A DNA stretch of 64,000 nucleotides from JAAFHZ01 sp964247085 (GTDB lineage: Bacteria > Cyanobacteriota > Cyanobacteriia > Cyanobacteriales > Chamaesiphonaceae). Of this stretch, positions 1-8,327 are shown piece after piece. The number at the start of each line of letters is the position of its first letter. The stretch's first letter is position 1. A program made the position numbers and the translations under genes. The notes beneath the pieces were generated by a model. It was not told the DNA's origin. It did not search any database and saw only the letters and a list, made by a program, of their open reading frames with translations. The stretch lies in the NCBI GenBank assembly GCA_964247085.1, contig CAXTSX010000017.1:4393-68392 (forward strand), in the 5' to 3' direction.

Positions 1-112
1 ATAAAACCATAAAAACACCCATGACTGGTGTGGTTCCCCAACCTGGGACGACCTTACCATACTCGGAGTTTAGTGGTCTAAGAATATCGCCTAACTTTGT
101 ACGTTGTCCCAT
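1..112 (-). CDS. psbH: Photosystem II phosphoprotein PsbH, N-terminal part
   Basis: The first 37 codons of psbH run off the left edge of the window. The N-terminus reads GQRTKLGDILRPLNSEYG and is followed by GWGTTPVMG, the conserved stromal/cytoplasmic segment that precedes the single membrane helix. PsbH is a small photosystem II core subunit in the thylakoid membrane, needed for assembly and quinone-site stability. It lies head-to-head with psbN, with 87 bp between the start codons, which is the usual cyanobacterial and plastid arrangement. Only the truncation by the window edge limits the call. Confidence 0.93.
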   Translation of the reverse strand, partial: MGQRTKLGDILRPLNSEYGKVVPGWGTTPVMGVFMVL

Positions 113-199
113 GGGTCACCTAAAAATAAGCTATAAAAAGTTTGCTTTAACATATCGCAATATATTATAGAAGTATACCATTCGCAACTTGTAACTCCT

Positions 200-331
200 A
201 TGGAATCCGCAACAGTTCTTAGTATTTCACTGGGGGCGATCATCGTAGCCATTACTGGTTATGGTTTGTACCTCTCTTTTGGACCACCAGCTGCTCAATT
301 AGATGACCCGTTCGACGATCACGAAGATTAA
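200..331 (+). CDS. psbN: Photosystem II biogenesis protein PsbN
   Basis: A 43-codon gene beginning MESATVLSISLGAIIV. It has one hydrophobic helix (about residues 5-27) and an acidic tail ending DDPFDDHED. This length and pattern are exactly those of PsbN, which is not a photosystem II subunit but assists assembly and repair of photosystem II in the thylakoid membrane. It is divergent from psbH, as in other cyanobacteria and chloroplasts. Confidence 0.93.
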   Translation: MESATVLSISLGAIIVAITGYGLYLSFGPPAAQLDDPFDDHED

Positions 332-467
332 AAATTTGGGTTTTGGCTGTGTTCTGTTGGTGCTAAACCTGCTGTTACCAGCCGAAACTCGGTTTAGTAG
401 AATCTCATCGATTTGCCACCTGGCAATTTAACCATTGTTTGTGAATGTACCAAGCGATTCCTGACCC

Positions 468-1538
468 ATGACCAAAACTTTGATTCCGATCATTCTAGCT
501 GGTGGTAAAGGCGAACGTTTTTGGCCTCTGAGCCGTAAACATCGTCCGAAACAGTTTCTGTCTTTGGATGGCAGTGGGGTAAGCCTTCTGCAAGCGACTG
601 CCGATCGGTTATTAGAAATTGCTGGCGGCTGGGCAAATGTTTGGGTGGTGACTTCGGCGCAGTTGGCGGCAGGAGTACAAGAACAGTTACCAGAATTGCC
701 TGCTACTAATTTGCTGGTAGAGCCAGAAGGTCGGGACACGGCGGCGGCGGTGGCTTGGTCAACTTTGGCGGTGGCGGCTCGGCATGGCCACCAAGCGACG
801 GTGGGATTTTTCCCTGCCGACCATCATATTGCCGATGAAGCGGGCTTTAATCAGACTCTGAAAGCAGCGGCGGCCTTAGCTCAGGAACAGCCTTCGATCG
901 TCACCTTAGGAATTACCCCCAATTTTCCTTCCACGGGCTATGGCTATATTCAAGAAGGCCAAATTTCTGGCGAATATTTAGGTCAAAAAGCTTACAAGGT
1001 GAATAGGTTTGCCGAAAAGCCCGATCAAGAGACGGCCACTGAATTTCTGAAGATTGGCAATTACACCTGGAACAGTGGGATGTTTATTTTCACGGCTCAG
1101 ACCTTGTTGGATGAGATGCATTTGCATGCGCCTCACATTATTCAGCCTTTGGTGGAATCTGGTCTGGATGCTTATCCCACGATTACCAAGCAGAGTATCG
1201 ATTATGCTTTGATGGAAAAAACTAAGCTAGCCTATGTGCTACCGGCTAGTTTTGGTTGGGATGATCTGGGTGATTGGAATGCGATCGAACGCCTGCTCAA
1301 GGGTGATACTTCTCATAATATAAACGTAGAACTAGCCCAGCATATTGGTTTGGATACAGCCGGGGCGATTCTGTATGCCAGTAGTAGTGATGAAGTGATC
1401 GTGACGATCGGCTTAGAAAATATTGTGGTGGTACGGGATGGCAATGTGACTTTGGTGGTAGACAAAAATCGGACTCAGGAAATTAAAGGAGTCCTGGGGA
1501 AAATCAAGGAGAACACTGATTGGGAGCATTTGCTGTAG
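468..1538 (+). CDS. manC: Mannose-1-phosphate guanylyltransferase (GDP-mannose pyrophosphorylase)
   Basis: Forms GDP-mannose from mannose-1-phosphate and GTP in the cytoplasm. The nucleotidyltransferase signature LAGGKGERFWPLSR lies at residues 10-23, with PKQF just after it (27-30), FFPADH near 115 and an FAEKPD motif near 185. At 356 residues it is the short form: the C-terminal cupin (phosphomannose isomerase) domain of bifunctional ManC/AlgA enzymes (about 470 residues) is absent. It is followed 15 bp later by smpB on the same strand. A GDP-mannose 4,6-dehydratase gene at 57-58 kb could use its product. The family is certain; the symbol is by analogy. Confidence 0.88.
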   Translation: MTKTLIPIILAGGKGERFWPLSRKHRPKQFLSLDGSGVSLLQATADRLLEIAGGWANVWVVTSAQLAAGVQEQLPELPATNLLVEPEGRDTAAAVAWSTLAVAARHGHQATVGFFPADHHIADEAGFNQTLKAAAALAQEQPSIVTLGITPNFPSTGYGYIQEGQISGEYLGQKAYKVNRFAEKPDQETATEFLKIGNYTWNSGMFIFTAQTLLDEMHLHAPHIIQPLVESGLDAYPTITKQSIDYALMEKTKLAYVLPASFGWDDLGDWNAIERLLKGDTSHNINVELAQHIGLDTAGAILYASSSDEVIVTIGLENIVVVRDGNVTLVVDKNRTQEIKGVLGKIKENTDWEHLL

Positions 1539-1553
1539 GCTATACTGGAGCTT

Positions 1554-2024
1554 ATGAGTGAGAAGAAAAATACGGGCATTAAGGTATTAGCTGATAACCG
1601 ACAAGCCAGGTTTCAGTATGAATTCCTGGAGGTGTTAGAGGCCGGAATATCGTTGACTGGCACCGAGGTGAAGTCGATTCGGGCAGGCAAAATTAATTTG
1701 CGAGACAGCTATGGCTTGATCCGGAATGGGGAAGCTTGGCTGTTGAACACGCATATTTCGGCTCATGCCACGACCAGCGCTTATTACAACCATGAGCCGA
1801 CCCGCACTCGCAAATTACTGCTGCACAAAAAAGAAATTCGGCAGTTGGTGGGCAAGGTCGATCAACAAAGTCTGACTTTAGTTCCGGTCAAGATGTATCT
1901 GAAGAATGGCAAAGTGAAAGTCTCGATTGCCCTGGCACGCGGTAAAAAACTCTATGATAAACGGGATGATCTGCGCAAGAAAGATGATCAACGGGATATT
2001 GCCAGAGCGATGAAGCGGGGCTAG
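1554..2024 (+). CDS. smpB: SsrA-binding protein SmpB
   Basis: Binds tmRNA and delivers it to stalled ribosomes for trans-translation. The 156-residue protein has the canonical SmpB core: an N-terminal NRQARFQYE segment, then LEAGISLTGTEVKSIRAGKINLRDSY near residues 28-53. It ends in the basic tail YDKRDDLRKKDDQRDIARAMKR, which enters the ribosomal mRNA channel. Full length for the family. It is probably cotranscribed with the upstream guanylyltransferase gene. No tmRNA gene is visible in this window. Confidence 0.95.
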   Translation: MSEKKNTGIKVLADNRQARFQYEFLEVLEAGISLTGTEVKSIRAGKINLRDSYGLIRNGEAWLLNTHISAHATTSAYYNHEPTRTRKLLLHKKEIRQLVGKVDQQSLTLVPVKMYLKNGKVKVSIALARGKKLYDKRDDLRKKDDQRDIARAMKRG

Positions 2025-2030
2025 GGTATT

Positions 2031-2098
2031 TGCCCTCACCCCAGCCCTCTCCCAAGGCTGGGAGAGGGGGGCAAGAGTTCTAAGTTATTTAATTCTTG
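2031..2098. repeat. Dispersed C/G-rich hairpin repeat, copy 1
   Basis: Downstream of smpB the sequence CCCTCTCCC (2045-2053) and GGGAGAGGG (2060-2068) form a perfect 9-bp stem with a 6-nt loop. The tail (2071-2098, GCAAGAGTTCTAAG and onward) recurs almost exactly after the copy at 50084. Related copies lie at 10651 and 34741. All are intergenic, as expected for a cyanobacterial miniature interspersed repeat. This copy sits between convergent genes and may also work as a terminator. Confidence 0.8.
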
Positions 2099-2114
2099 AT
2101 TCTAAGGTTGGTTT

Positions 2115-2777
2115 TTATCTTTTCATGGCCAAAGTTAAACCATCGCCGATCGGCAGCAGACTAATATTCACTCGATCGTCTTGGTGAATTTGCTGGTTTA
2201 GCCCGCGCAAGATAGTGGTGCGTTTATCGGTAATTGTCGGATCGGCGACAGCACCAGACCAGAGCACATTATCAATCAAAATTAGTCCCCCGGGTCGGAG
2301 AAGCTGCAAACAAGCTTCGTAGTATTGGGGATAGCCGCTTTTATCAGCATCGATGAAGGCTAAGTCAAAAGTATTGGCTGCGCCTTTATCTAACAAGTTT
2401 TGGAGAGTGTTGATCGCCTGACCCAAACGTAAATCTATTTTGTGATCAACCCCAGCCGCAGACCAATAGCGTTGAGCGATCGCGGTATCTTGAGGGTTTA
2501 CATCACAGGTGATCAAGCGGCCTTCTGCGGGCATCGCCAAAGCTATCACTAATGCACTGTAACCAGTAAACGTGCCGACTTCGATCGCCTTTTTTACGCC
2601 CAATAATTGCACCAGTAAGCCCATGAATTGTCCTTGATCGGGAGCAATTTGCATCACGGCTTGGGGGTGTTGGTTGGTTGCGGCGCGGAGCTCGGCTAGA
2701 ATTTCTGGCTCTCGGACGGCAACGGATTGCAGGTAAGTATATAGTCGATCATCTAGATTAATGGTGCGGTTACTCAT
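2115..2777 (-). CDS. Class I SAM-dependent O-methyltransferase (caffeoyl-CoA OMT-like)
   Basis: A 220-residue SAM-dependent methyltransferase of the metal-dependent O-methyltransferase family. The SAM-binding motif EVGTFTGYS is at residues 66-74, followed by LITCDVNP. The metal/substrate segment LAFIDADKSGY and the later GGLILIDNVLW are typical. I chose the ATG at 2777: it gives the normal family length, whereas the long upstream extension of the frame is antisense-like sequence lying over the Uma2 gene. The start overlaps the stop of the upstream Uma2 gene by 4 nt (ATGA), suggesting translational coupling. The methyl acceptor cannot be told from the sequence. Confidence 0.88.
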   Translation of the reverse strand: MSNRTINLDDRLYTYLQSVAVREPEILAELRAATNQHPQAVMQIAPDQGQFMGLLVQLLGVKKAIEVGTFTGYSALVIALAMPAEGRLITCDVNPQDTAIAQRYWSAAGVDHKIDLRLGQAINTLQNLLDKGAANTFDLAFIDADKSGYPQYYEACLQLLRPGGLILIDNVLWSGAVADPTITDKRTTILRGLNQQIHQDDRVNISLLPIGDGLTLAMKR

Positions 2778-3412
2778 GGTTGACTCAGCATTTGTCTGAG
2801 GTTTTGCAGGGTTTTTCTGGTGCCGATGTCGATCGCCTGGTTCACCAGTTGGGGCATGAGGGTGACCACAGGGAGCATTGGAAAAGCAAGGCTGCTGGTT
2901 GATTCCCGGTAACTTTGGTCTTCCAAAATGTAAATAGTGAGCTGATGATTGCGATAAACCCAGACTTCGGGAATTTGTAGCGCCAAGTAAGCGCTGATCA
3001 CGGTTAAGGATGTTACGTCCGATTCGATCGCCAGATCTGGTGGTGGATAATTTGCTAAATCCAGATTGGTACAGCCTGGTACTTGGGAAGCATTTTGAAT
3101 ATAAAAGCAAGTATCTGGTGCAATGCCAGCGATAGGCGATCGCTTGATGGTAGTAGAGCCGAAGTCTTCCCAGTCCCGTTCTTGACTTTCCAGAATGGTG
3201 GTGATGATGGAAGCAATAATCCGATGTGGTCTTTCGTGGGCGGCCAGGGGTGACATGATTTCTAGGGTGCCCGCATGGTAGGCAACACGAGTAGAGCGAT
3301 TTTCGCTCAGATTTTCCAGGATATTGGTAAAATCTGGCCAAGAAAGGTGATGAATGCCAACTCGATTGCCGGGGTTGATTTCTAGGTCTTGTAAGGGGAT
3401 GGTGACTGTCAT
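2774..3412 (-). CDS. Uma2 family (DUF820) restriction-endonuclease-like protein
   Basis: Member of the Uma2/DUF820 family, a PD-(D/E)XK-fold group expanded in cyanobacteria with no settled cellular role. Visible family marks are HLSWPDF near the N-terminus, YHAGTLEIMSPLAAHERPHR (residues about 44-63), IAPDTCFYI, PPPDLAIESD (the catalytic-type acidic cluster) and IPEVWVYR near the C-terminal half. Length 212 residues is normal. It overlaps the following O-methyltransferase gene by 4 nt. A second, only distantly similar Uma2 gene lies at 46.1 kb. Confidence 0.85.
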   Translation of the reverse strand: MTVTIPLQDLEINPGNRVGIHHLSWPDFTNILENLSENRSTRVAYHAGTLEIMSPLAAHERPHRIIASIITTILESQERDWEDFGSTTIKRSPIAGIAPDTCFYIQNASQVPGCTNLDLANYPPPDLAIESDVTSLTVISAYLALQIPEVWVYRNHQLTIYILEDQSYRESTSSLAFPMLPVVTLMPQLVNQAIDIGTRKTLQNLRQMLSQP

Positions 3413-3553
3413 GTTGAGTTTTCGCTGGCTAGCGGCTATTTGTCATCATAACCGCTGATTAAATCTGCAACAAATTAAGGATTAAGTAGTCTTGTTGTTG
3501 ATTATCGTGCTGTTATGCGATGATGCTGTCTTGTTCAAACCTATGGAATAGTA

Positions 3554-4828
3554 ATGGCTTCTTCTTCATCTTTTGTGGATATTTTCCGCAGCCGTAAAAT
3601 GATTTCTTTGCTGCTGCTAGGTTTTGCTTCTGGACTACCAGCACAGGCATTGGATGGACCATTGCAGTTGTGGTTAAAAGAACAAAAAGTTGATGCTGCT
3701 CAGATTACTGCGATCGGAGCCTTAGCAACTTTCCCCTACGCCTGGAAATTCATTTGGTCACCCTTTTTAGACAAATATGTCCCACCTTTTTTAGGACGAC
3801 GACGGGGCTGGTTGCTGCTTACCCAAGCTATCTTGATTTTGCTGTTGTTACTGATGGCCACTCAGAATCCTAATCCCGGAAATCTGCAAGCTTTTACAGC
3901 AATCGCAGTATTAATTGGTTTTTTTAGTGCTTCCCAAGATATTGCCTCCGATGCTTATCGGACTGATGTTTTAGATAAAGATGATAAAGGAATAAAAGGT
4001 ACGGGAACAGCCTTATGGGTAAATGGTTTTCGCATTGCGGTGCTGATCGCCGGTAACTGGATCTTGGGTTTAGCTGATGTGAAAAATCCAAATCATTTAT
4101 CCTGGAATGCTATTTATGTGGTTATGGCTGGTTTGTTAGGTTTGGGAGTAATTGCTTCTTTATTTGCACCACAACCCATCGATGAAAATGTTGCTCCAGC
4201 ATCAATGGCCGATGCGATCGTCTTACCCTTTAAGGATTTTTTCCAAAGAAAAACCGTGTCGGGTGGGCTAGCTATTCTGCTATATATTTTGGTCTATAAG
4301 CTGGGTGACTACATGGTCAAATCTGTTTCCAAACTCTTTTTTAAAGATGTTGGTTTCAGTACTACTGATATTGGCAACATTGGAGCAATGGGATTGATTG
4401 CAGCCATTGTTGGATCCTTAGCTGGGGCGTGGTTGATGTCTAAAGTGAGTATGAATCGTGCTTTATGGTTATCGATCATCTTGCTGGCTGTAGGAACTTT
4501 ACCCTATGTGTTACTTGCGCAGATTAACCAGCCAGATACCCGTTTGTTGTTACTCGCCGTAAATGCTGAATCCTTTTTTGCTGGTTTAGAATCTTTGGTG
4601 TTTGTGGCCTTTATGCAGCGTCTCTGCAACCAGCAGTTTTCGGCGACCCAATTTGCGTTGTTTTCTAGCTTTATGTTGGCAGGTCGTAGCTTTATTACTG
4701 GACCCATGGGTGGTATTTCCAAAAGCTTGGGTTGGACTAACTTCTTCTGGCTCAGCATCTTGGCTGCAATTCCTGGTCTGATCTTAATGACCTACATTGC
4801 TCCTTGGAACGAAAGGGAAGCAACTTAG
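3554..4828 (+). CDS. AmpG-like major facilitator superfamily permease
   Basis: A 424-residue inner-membrane transporter with about 12 predicted helices. The N-terminal LLLLGFASGLPAQALDGPLQ followed by WLKE and the loop FLDKYVPPFLGRRRGWLL are the hallmarks of the AmpG group of MFS permeases. In proteobacteria these import anhydromuropeptides from peptidoglycan turnover. Whether the cyanobacterial members carry the same substrate is not known. A strong bidirectional hairpin terminator follows before the convergent aquaporin gene. Family assignment is firm; substrate is inference. Confidence 0.82.
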   Translation: MASSSSFVDIFRSRKMISLLLLGFASGLPAQALDGPLQLWLKEQKVDAAQITAIGALATFPYAWKFIWSPFLDKYVPPFLGRRRGWLLLTQAILILLLLLMATQNPNPGNLQAFTAIAVLIGFFSASQDIASDAYRTDVLDKDDKGIKGTGTALWVNGFRIAVLIAGNWILGLADVKNPNHLSWNAIYVVMAGLLGLGVIASLFAPQPIDENVAPASMADAIVLPFKDFFQRKTVSGGLAILLYILVYKLGDYMVKSVSKLFFKDVGFSTTDIGNIGAMGLIAAIVGSLAGAWLMSKVSMNRALWLSIILLAVGTLPYVLLAQINQPDTRLLLLAVNAESFFAGLESLVFVAFMQRLCNQQFSATQFALFSSFMLAGRSFITGPMGGISKSLGWTNFFWLSILAAIPGLILMTYIAPWNEREAT

Positions 4829-4840
4829 TGAATTGCTAAA

Positions 4841-4869
4841 AAAAGGTCTACCTATTAGGTAGACCTTTT
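4841..4869. terminator. Bidirectional intrinsic terminator
   Basis: AAAAGGTCTACCT (4841-4853) is perfectly complementary to AGGTAGACCTTTT (4857-4869), leaving a 3-nt loop. The stem begins in an A run and ends in a T run, so it can terminate both the permease gene (+) and the convergent aquaporin gene (-). Confidence 0.9.
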
Positions 4870-4889
4870 GATGTGTATATGGACAGAAA

Positions 4890-5681
4890 TTAATTGTTAA
4901 AAGAACTCTTTTCTTCAAACATGCTGTAATAAAGGAATCCAGCCAGAACTGCACCCAGAATTGGCGCTAACCAAAATAACCAAACTTGGCCTAATAGCTC
5001 AGTTTTGCCAAAGATGGCGACAATGATAGCTGGCCCAGTACTCCGAGCCGGGTTCACAGAAGTATTGGTGATGGGAATGCTGATTAAGTGAATCAGAGTT
5101 AAAACCAAACCGATCGGAATTGGGGCAAAACCCTGGGGGGCACGTTTGTCGGTAGCACCTAGAATGACAAATAGGAAAACGAAAGTAAGCAATACCTCGG
5201 TCATGAAACAGGCAAACATCGAATATGCCTGGGGCGAATGTTGACCAAAGCCGTTGGTAGCTAAAGGCCCCGTCCCGGTGAGAGAGTAGCCCGCTTTACC
5301 ACTAGCGATCGCATAAATCCAGCCACCAGCTAAAGTCGCACCAGCTACTTGTGCAATGATGTAAGGCAGTAATTCTGAGGAGGGAAAGCGCTTGCCAGCC
5401 CACAATCCAAACGAAACAGCTGGATTGAGGTGACAGCCAGAAATATGACCAATAGCATAAGCCATCGTTAATACAGTCAAACCGAAAGCAACGGATACCC
5501 CAAAGGTACCAATCCCTAAGGAAGCTTTAGCCGCAGCTGCTGTTGCAGCCGCTCCACCAGCGGCTGCAGCTTGGTTGTTTACTTCTGTATAGGCAGCAGC
5601 CAAAACGGCACTACCGCAACCACCAAACACCAACCAGAAGGTGCCAATAAATTCGGCCAGGCATTTTTTAATTAGTGACAT
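4890..5681 (-). CDS. aqpZ: Aquaporin Z-type water channel
   Basis: Inner-membrane major intrinsic protein with both NPA boxes: HLNPAVSFG (NPA at 86-88) and SVNPARSTGPA (NPA at 210-212). The segment SIPITNTSVNPARSTG and the histidine in LIHLIS are the AqpZ-type selectivity-filter context, indicating water rather than glycerol passage. Length 263 is above the roughly 230 of AqpZ. The difference is largely an Ala-rich insertion (about residues 30-54) in the first periplasmic loop, low-complexity and not part of the core fold. It ends at the bidirectional terminator shared with the permease gene. Confidence 0.92.
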   Translation of the reverse strand: MSLIKKCLAEFIGTFWLVFGGCGSAVLAAAYTEVNNQAAAAGGAAATAAAAKASLGIGTFGVSVAFGLTVLTMAYAIGHISGCHLNPAVSFGLWAGKRFPSSELLPYIIAQVAGATLAGGWIYAIASGKAGYSLTGTGPLATNGFGQHSPQAYSMFACFMTEVLLTFVFLFVILGATDKRAPQGFAPIPIGLVLTLIHLISIPITNTSVNPARSTGPAIIVAIFGKTELLGQVWLFWLAPILGAVLAGFLYYSMFEEKSSFNN

Positions 5682-5822
5682 GTGATTATGGCTATGAGAC
5701 CAGTTATAACAGGGGTCATTTTAAACCAAATCAATCCTTCTTACCTCATTCGCTACACATAGTTAAACAGTGCGTTAGAATGATTCCTACTTAAATTATT
5801 TAGTGCAAGTCCTAAGTTATCT

Positions 5823-6404
5823 ATGCGTACAAGGGTGATCACTTGGCTCCGTGAGAATGTTTCTGAACACCGGGTGAACCATATTCTGGGTGTGGAAGCC
5901 ATGTCGATCGATCTCGCTAACCTCCACCATTTAGATGTGGAAAAAGCGGCGCTGGCCGGATTGATGCACGACCTGGCCAAATATTTTAAACCCCAGCGAT
6001 TGTTGGCCATGGCGCAGGCTGAAGGACTAGAATTGGATGAAGTAGATATTGCTACTCCGCACCTGCTTCATGCCGATGTGGGGTCAATTGTAGCTCGTGA
6101 TGAATTTCAAGTTACCGACCCCGAAATTTTGCAAGCGATCGCTGACCATACCCTCGGTCGGCCAGGCATGTCAGCCCTGAGCTGTGTAGTTTTCTTAGCT
6201 GATAGCCTAGAACCTGGCCGAGGCGACGACGAAGCTTTGCAAACACTACGCCAAACTAGTTCTGAAGATCTAGTGAAAGCTGTGTGGCATACCTGCGACT
6301 ATAGCCTGAAACATCTCATTGCTAATCGTAAACAAATTCATCCTCGCACAGTGCGGACGCGCAATTGGGCGATGACCACTGCTCTCCAACCCGCCACTGT
6401 CTAA
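5823..6404 (+). CDS. yqeK: YqeK-like HD-domain hydrolase (symmetrical Ap4A hydrolase)
   Basis: HD-superfamily metal-dependent phosphohydrolase of the YqeK family, which cleaves diadenosine tetraphosphate to two ADP. Visible metal-binding elements are EHRVNHILGVE near residues 15-25, GLMHDLAKYF with the HD pair at 49-50, LLHADVGS, and the late ADHTLGRPGMS segment. Length 193 residues is normal. It heads a same-strand run with rsfS 28 bp downstream; the yqeK-rsfS pairing is widespread in bacteria and supports the call. Confidence 0.88.
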   Translation: MRTRVITWLRENVSEHRVNHILGVEAMSIDLANLHHLDVEKAALAGLMHDLAKYFKPQRLLAMAQAEGLELDEVDIATPHLLHADVGSIVARDEFQVTDPEILQAIADHTLGRPGMSALSCVVFLADSLEPGRGDDEALQTLRQTSSEDLVKAVWHTCDYSLKHLIANRKQIHPRTVRTRNWAMTTALQPATV

Positions 6405-6432
6405 AAATACAATAATAATTTATCAATAATCT

Positions 6433-6822
6433 ATGAACAGTACCTTGATGGCCAATCCTACCCTAACCTATACTAGCGAACAATTATCTCTGTTGGCTGC
6501 CGAAGCGGCGGACGATCGCAAGGCTGGCGATATGCTGTTGCTGAAAGTCTCTGAAGTATCTTTCATGGCAGACTATTTTTTGATAGTCACCGGCTACTCT
6601 CGGGCGCAACTGCGGGCGATCGCCGAGTCGATTCAAGACAAGGTGAAAGAACATCTCAACATTGTGCCAATGAGTACCGAAGGTGCGGGCAAGGGTAATT
6701 GGGTATTGGTCGATTATGGGGATGTGATTGTGCATATCATGTCGCCAGACGATCGAGAGTTTTATAACCTAGAAGCTTTTTGGAGTCATGGTGAAGTTAT
6801 TCCTCTGCCAGATTTTACCTAG
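6433..6822 (+). CDS. rsfS: Ribosome silencing factor RsfS (Iojap family)
   Basis: Iojap-family protein that binds ribosomal protein uL14 and blocks subunit joining under nutrient limitation. The core is recognisable in DMLLLKVSEVSFMADYFLIVTG, SRAQLRAIAESI, WVLVDYGDVIVHIM and the closing FYNLEAFW. Length 129. An in-frame ATG at 6448 is an alternative start, six codons in. It sits immediately after yqeK and 10 bp before the ycf36-like gene. Confidence 0.93.
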   Translation: MNSTLMANPTLTYTSEQLSLLAAEAADDRKAGDMLLLKVSEVSFMADYFLIVTGYSRAQLRAIAESIQDKVKEHLNIVPMSTEGAGKGNWVLVDYGDVIVHIMSPDDREFYNLEAFWSHGEVIPLPDFT

Positions 6823-6832
6823 TTGAAAATAT

Positions 6833-7336
6833 ATGTCTAGTGTTTCTCCCTGTCCGGTGCCGAAGGAGCAGCAGCCTATTAACGAATATCAAGAATTGCA
6901 AGAATCTTGGTTTTTCAAGTGGGGTCAGCTGGCGGTGGTGGCTTATGGCTACAAGCTATTGCGGATTTGGCTGTTTGGCCTGGTGATTACGGCTCCCATT
7001 GCCGATGTTAGTTTTTCTTTGCGTCGCGAGCCATTGCATTTTGCCCTGGCTAGTATGGGCGGTGCCTTGATATTTGTAGCCCTGGCGGCTACCTACTTGT
7101 ATACGGGCTGGCGGCATGTCGATCAAAGGCTGCGATCGGACGCAGTGTTCTATGAAGAATCTGGTTGGTATGATGGCCAGACTTGGACAAAAACCGCTGA
7201 GATATCAGCACGCGATCGGTTGCTAGCTGTCCATGAAGTGCAACCAGTGATTCGGCGCATTCAGCTCACTTTTTTATCCATGCTGGGAGCTATTGGTGCT
7301 GGTAGTCTAGTTTGGTTCATCAGTTCGATCGGTTAG
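6833..7336 (+). CDS. ycf36: CGLD27/Ycf36 family (DUF1230) membrane protein
   Basis: The N-terminal CPVPKEQQPINEYQELQES is the signature of the DUF1230 family, called Ycf36 in algal plastids and CGLD27 in the green lineage. Two hydrophobic stretches (about residues 44-85, and a terminal one at 145-165) suggest a membrane protein with the conserved ESGWYDGQTWTK motif between them. The molecular role is not established; plant homologues have been linked to photosynthetic acclimation. It lies in the yqeK-rsfS-asparaginase-folC run, 10 bp after rsfS. Confidence 0.85.
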   Translation: MSSVSPCPVPKEQQPINEYQELQESWFFKWGQLAVVAYGYKLLRIWLFGLVITAPIADVSFSLRREPLHFALASMGGALIFVALAATYLYTGWRHVDQRLRSDAVFYEESGWYDGQTWTKTAEISARDRLLAVHEVQPVIRRIQLTFLSMLGAIGAGSLVWFISSIG

Positions 7337-7376
7337 TTCTGCTAAAATATCGACTGCACTACAACAGAGAAATGGA

Positions 7377-8324
7377 ATGGCCAGAGGAAAACGCGCTCCA
7401 GAAATTACCGTCAACCTGCTGCGGGAGGGTCTGGTCGAGTCTGTCCAACATGCTCAAGCGGTGGTCTGCGACTACCGTGGCCGGGTCTTGTCGGTGGCTG
7501 GCGATGCTGGTTATCCTACTTTTATTCGATCGGCACTGAAGCCTTTTCAAGCTCTAGCCGCCACTACCAGCGGTGTTTTAGAGCGCTATCAGTTAAGCGA
7601 TCGAGATCTAGCGATCATGTGTAGCTCTCATGCTGGTGAAATTCACCATGCCAGGCAAGCATTCCATATTTTATGGCGAGCCGAATTAGAAACTAGCGAT
7701 TTGCAGTGCCCGATTCCGGCTGGCAAAACCAGTCCGTTAGAGCACAATTGCTCCGGTAAACATGCGGGCATGTTGGCAACCTGCAAAGCTCATGACTGGC
7801 CGATTAGTAACTACCTGGAGCGCCATCATCCACTGCAAAAGTTGATTCAACAAAAGTTTGCTGATCTATTGAAAATGCCAGCGGAAGAGTTTATTGGAGC
7901 CTGTGATGACTGCGGCGCGCCGACTTATCTTTTACAGCTAGATCATATGGCGATTTTGTACGCGCAGTTAGCCGCTGGGCAAAGCTTAGATCTAGAAAGA
8001 ATCATGCGATCGATGGTGCATTATCCCGAATTAATCGGTGGTGAGGGGCGCTTTGATACGGAGCTAATGCGCTTGACTCAAGGAGAATTGGTCAGTAAAT
8101 CTGGCGCAGAAGGTATTCAGTGTGTGGGCAAAGTGGGCGAAGGCATGGGTTTGGCGATCAAGGCTAATGACGGCAGCGCTCGCAGTAAATATGCCACTGC
8201 CCTCTATCTATTGCAACAGATGGGCTGGATTAGTCCGGCTGTTTTTGAAACACTGGCAGCTAAGTTTATTAATGTGGGTCGGTTCACTAGACTAGATGTC
8301 TGTGGTGAGCTGACCATGGATTAA
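7377..8324 (+). CDS. Asparaginase (asparaginase II / pfam06089 type)
   Basis: A 315-residue asparaginase of the type distinct from both the E. coli AnsA/AnsB and the Ntn isoaspartyl families. Conserved pieces are NLLREGLVES near the start, SALKPFQAL, IMCSSHAGE (about residues 80-88), LEHNCSGKHAGML (about 121-133), DDCGAPTY and KSGAEGIQCVG. These match the plant-symbiont/cyanobacterial asparaginase family that hydrolyses L-asparagine to aspartate and ammonia. The stop is 3 bp from the folC start, so the two are probably cotranscribed. Confidence 0.85.
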   Translation: MARGKRAPEITVNLLREGLVESVQHAQAVVCDYRGRVLSVAGDAGYPTFIRSALKPFQALAATTSGVLERYQLSDRDLAIMCSSHAGEIHHARQAFHILWRAELETSDLQCPIPAGKTSPLEHNCSGKHAGMLATCKAHDWPISNYLERHHPLQKLIQQKFADLLKMPAEEFIGACDDCGAPTYLLQLDHMAILYAQLAAGQSLDLERIMRSMVHYPELIGGEGRFDTELMRLTQGELVSKSGAEGIQCVGKVGEGMGLAIKANDGSARSKYATALYLLQQMGWISPAVFETLAAKFINVGRFTRLDVCGELTMD

Positions 8325-8327
8325 GCG

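Noticed and set aside
2778..3341. Long N-terminal extension of the O-methyltransferase frame
   Set aside because: The open frame continues upstream within the Uma2 gene, but its translation is low-complexity and family-unlike. The Uma2 frame covers the same DNA convincingly, and the ATG at 2777 gives a normal-length methyltransferase.
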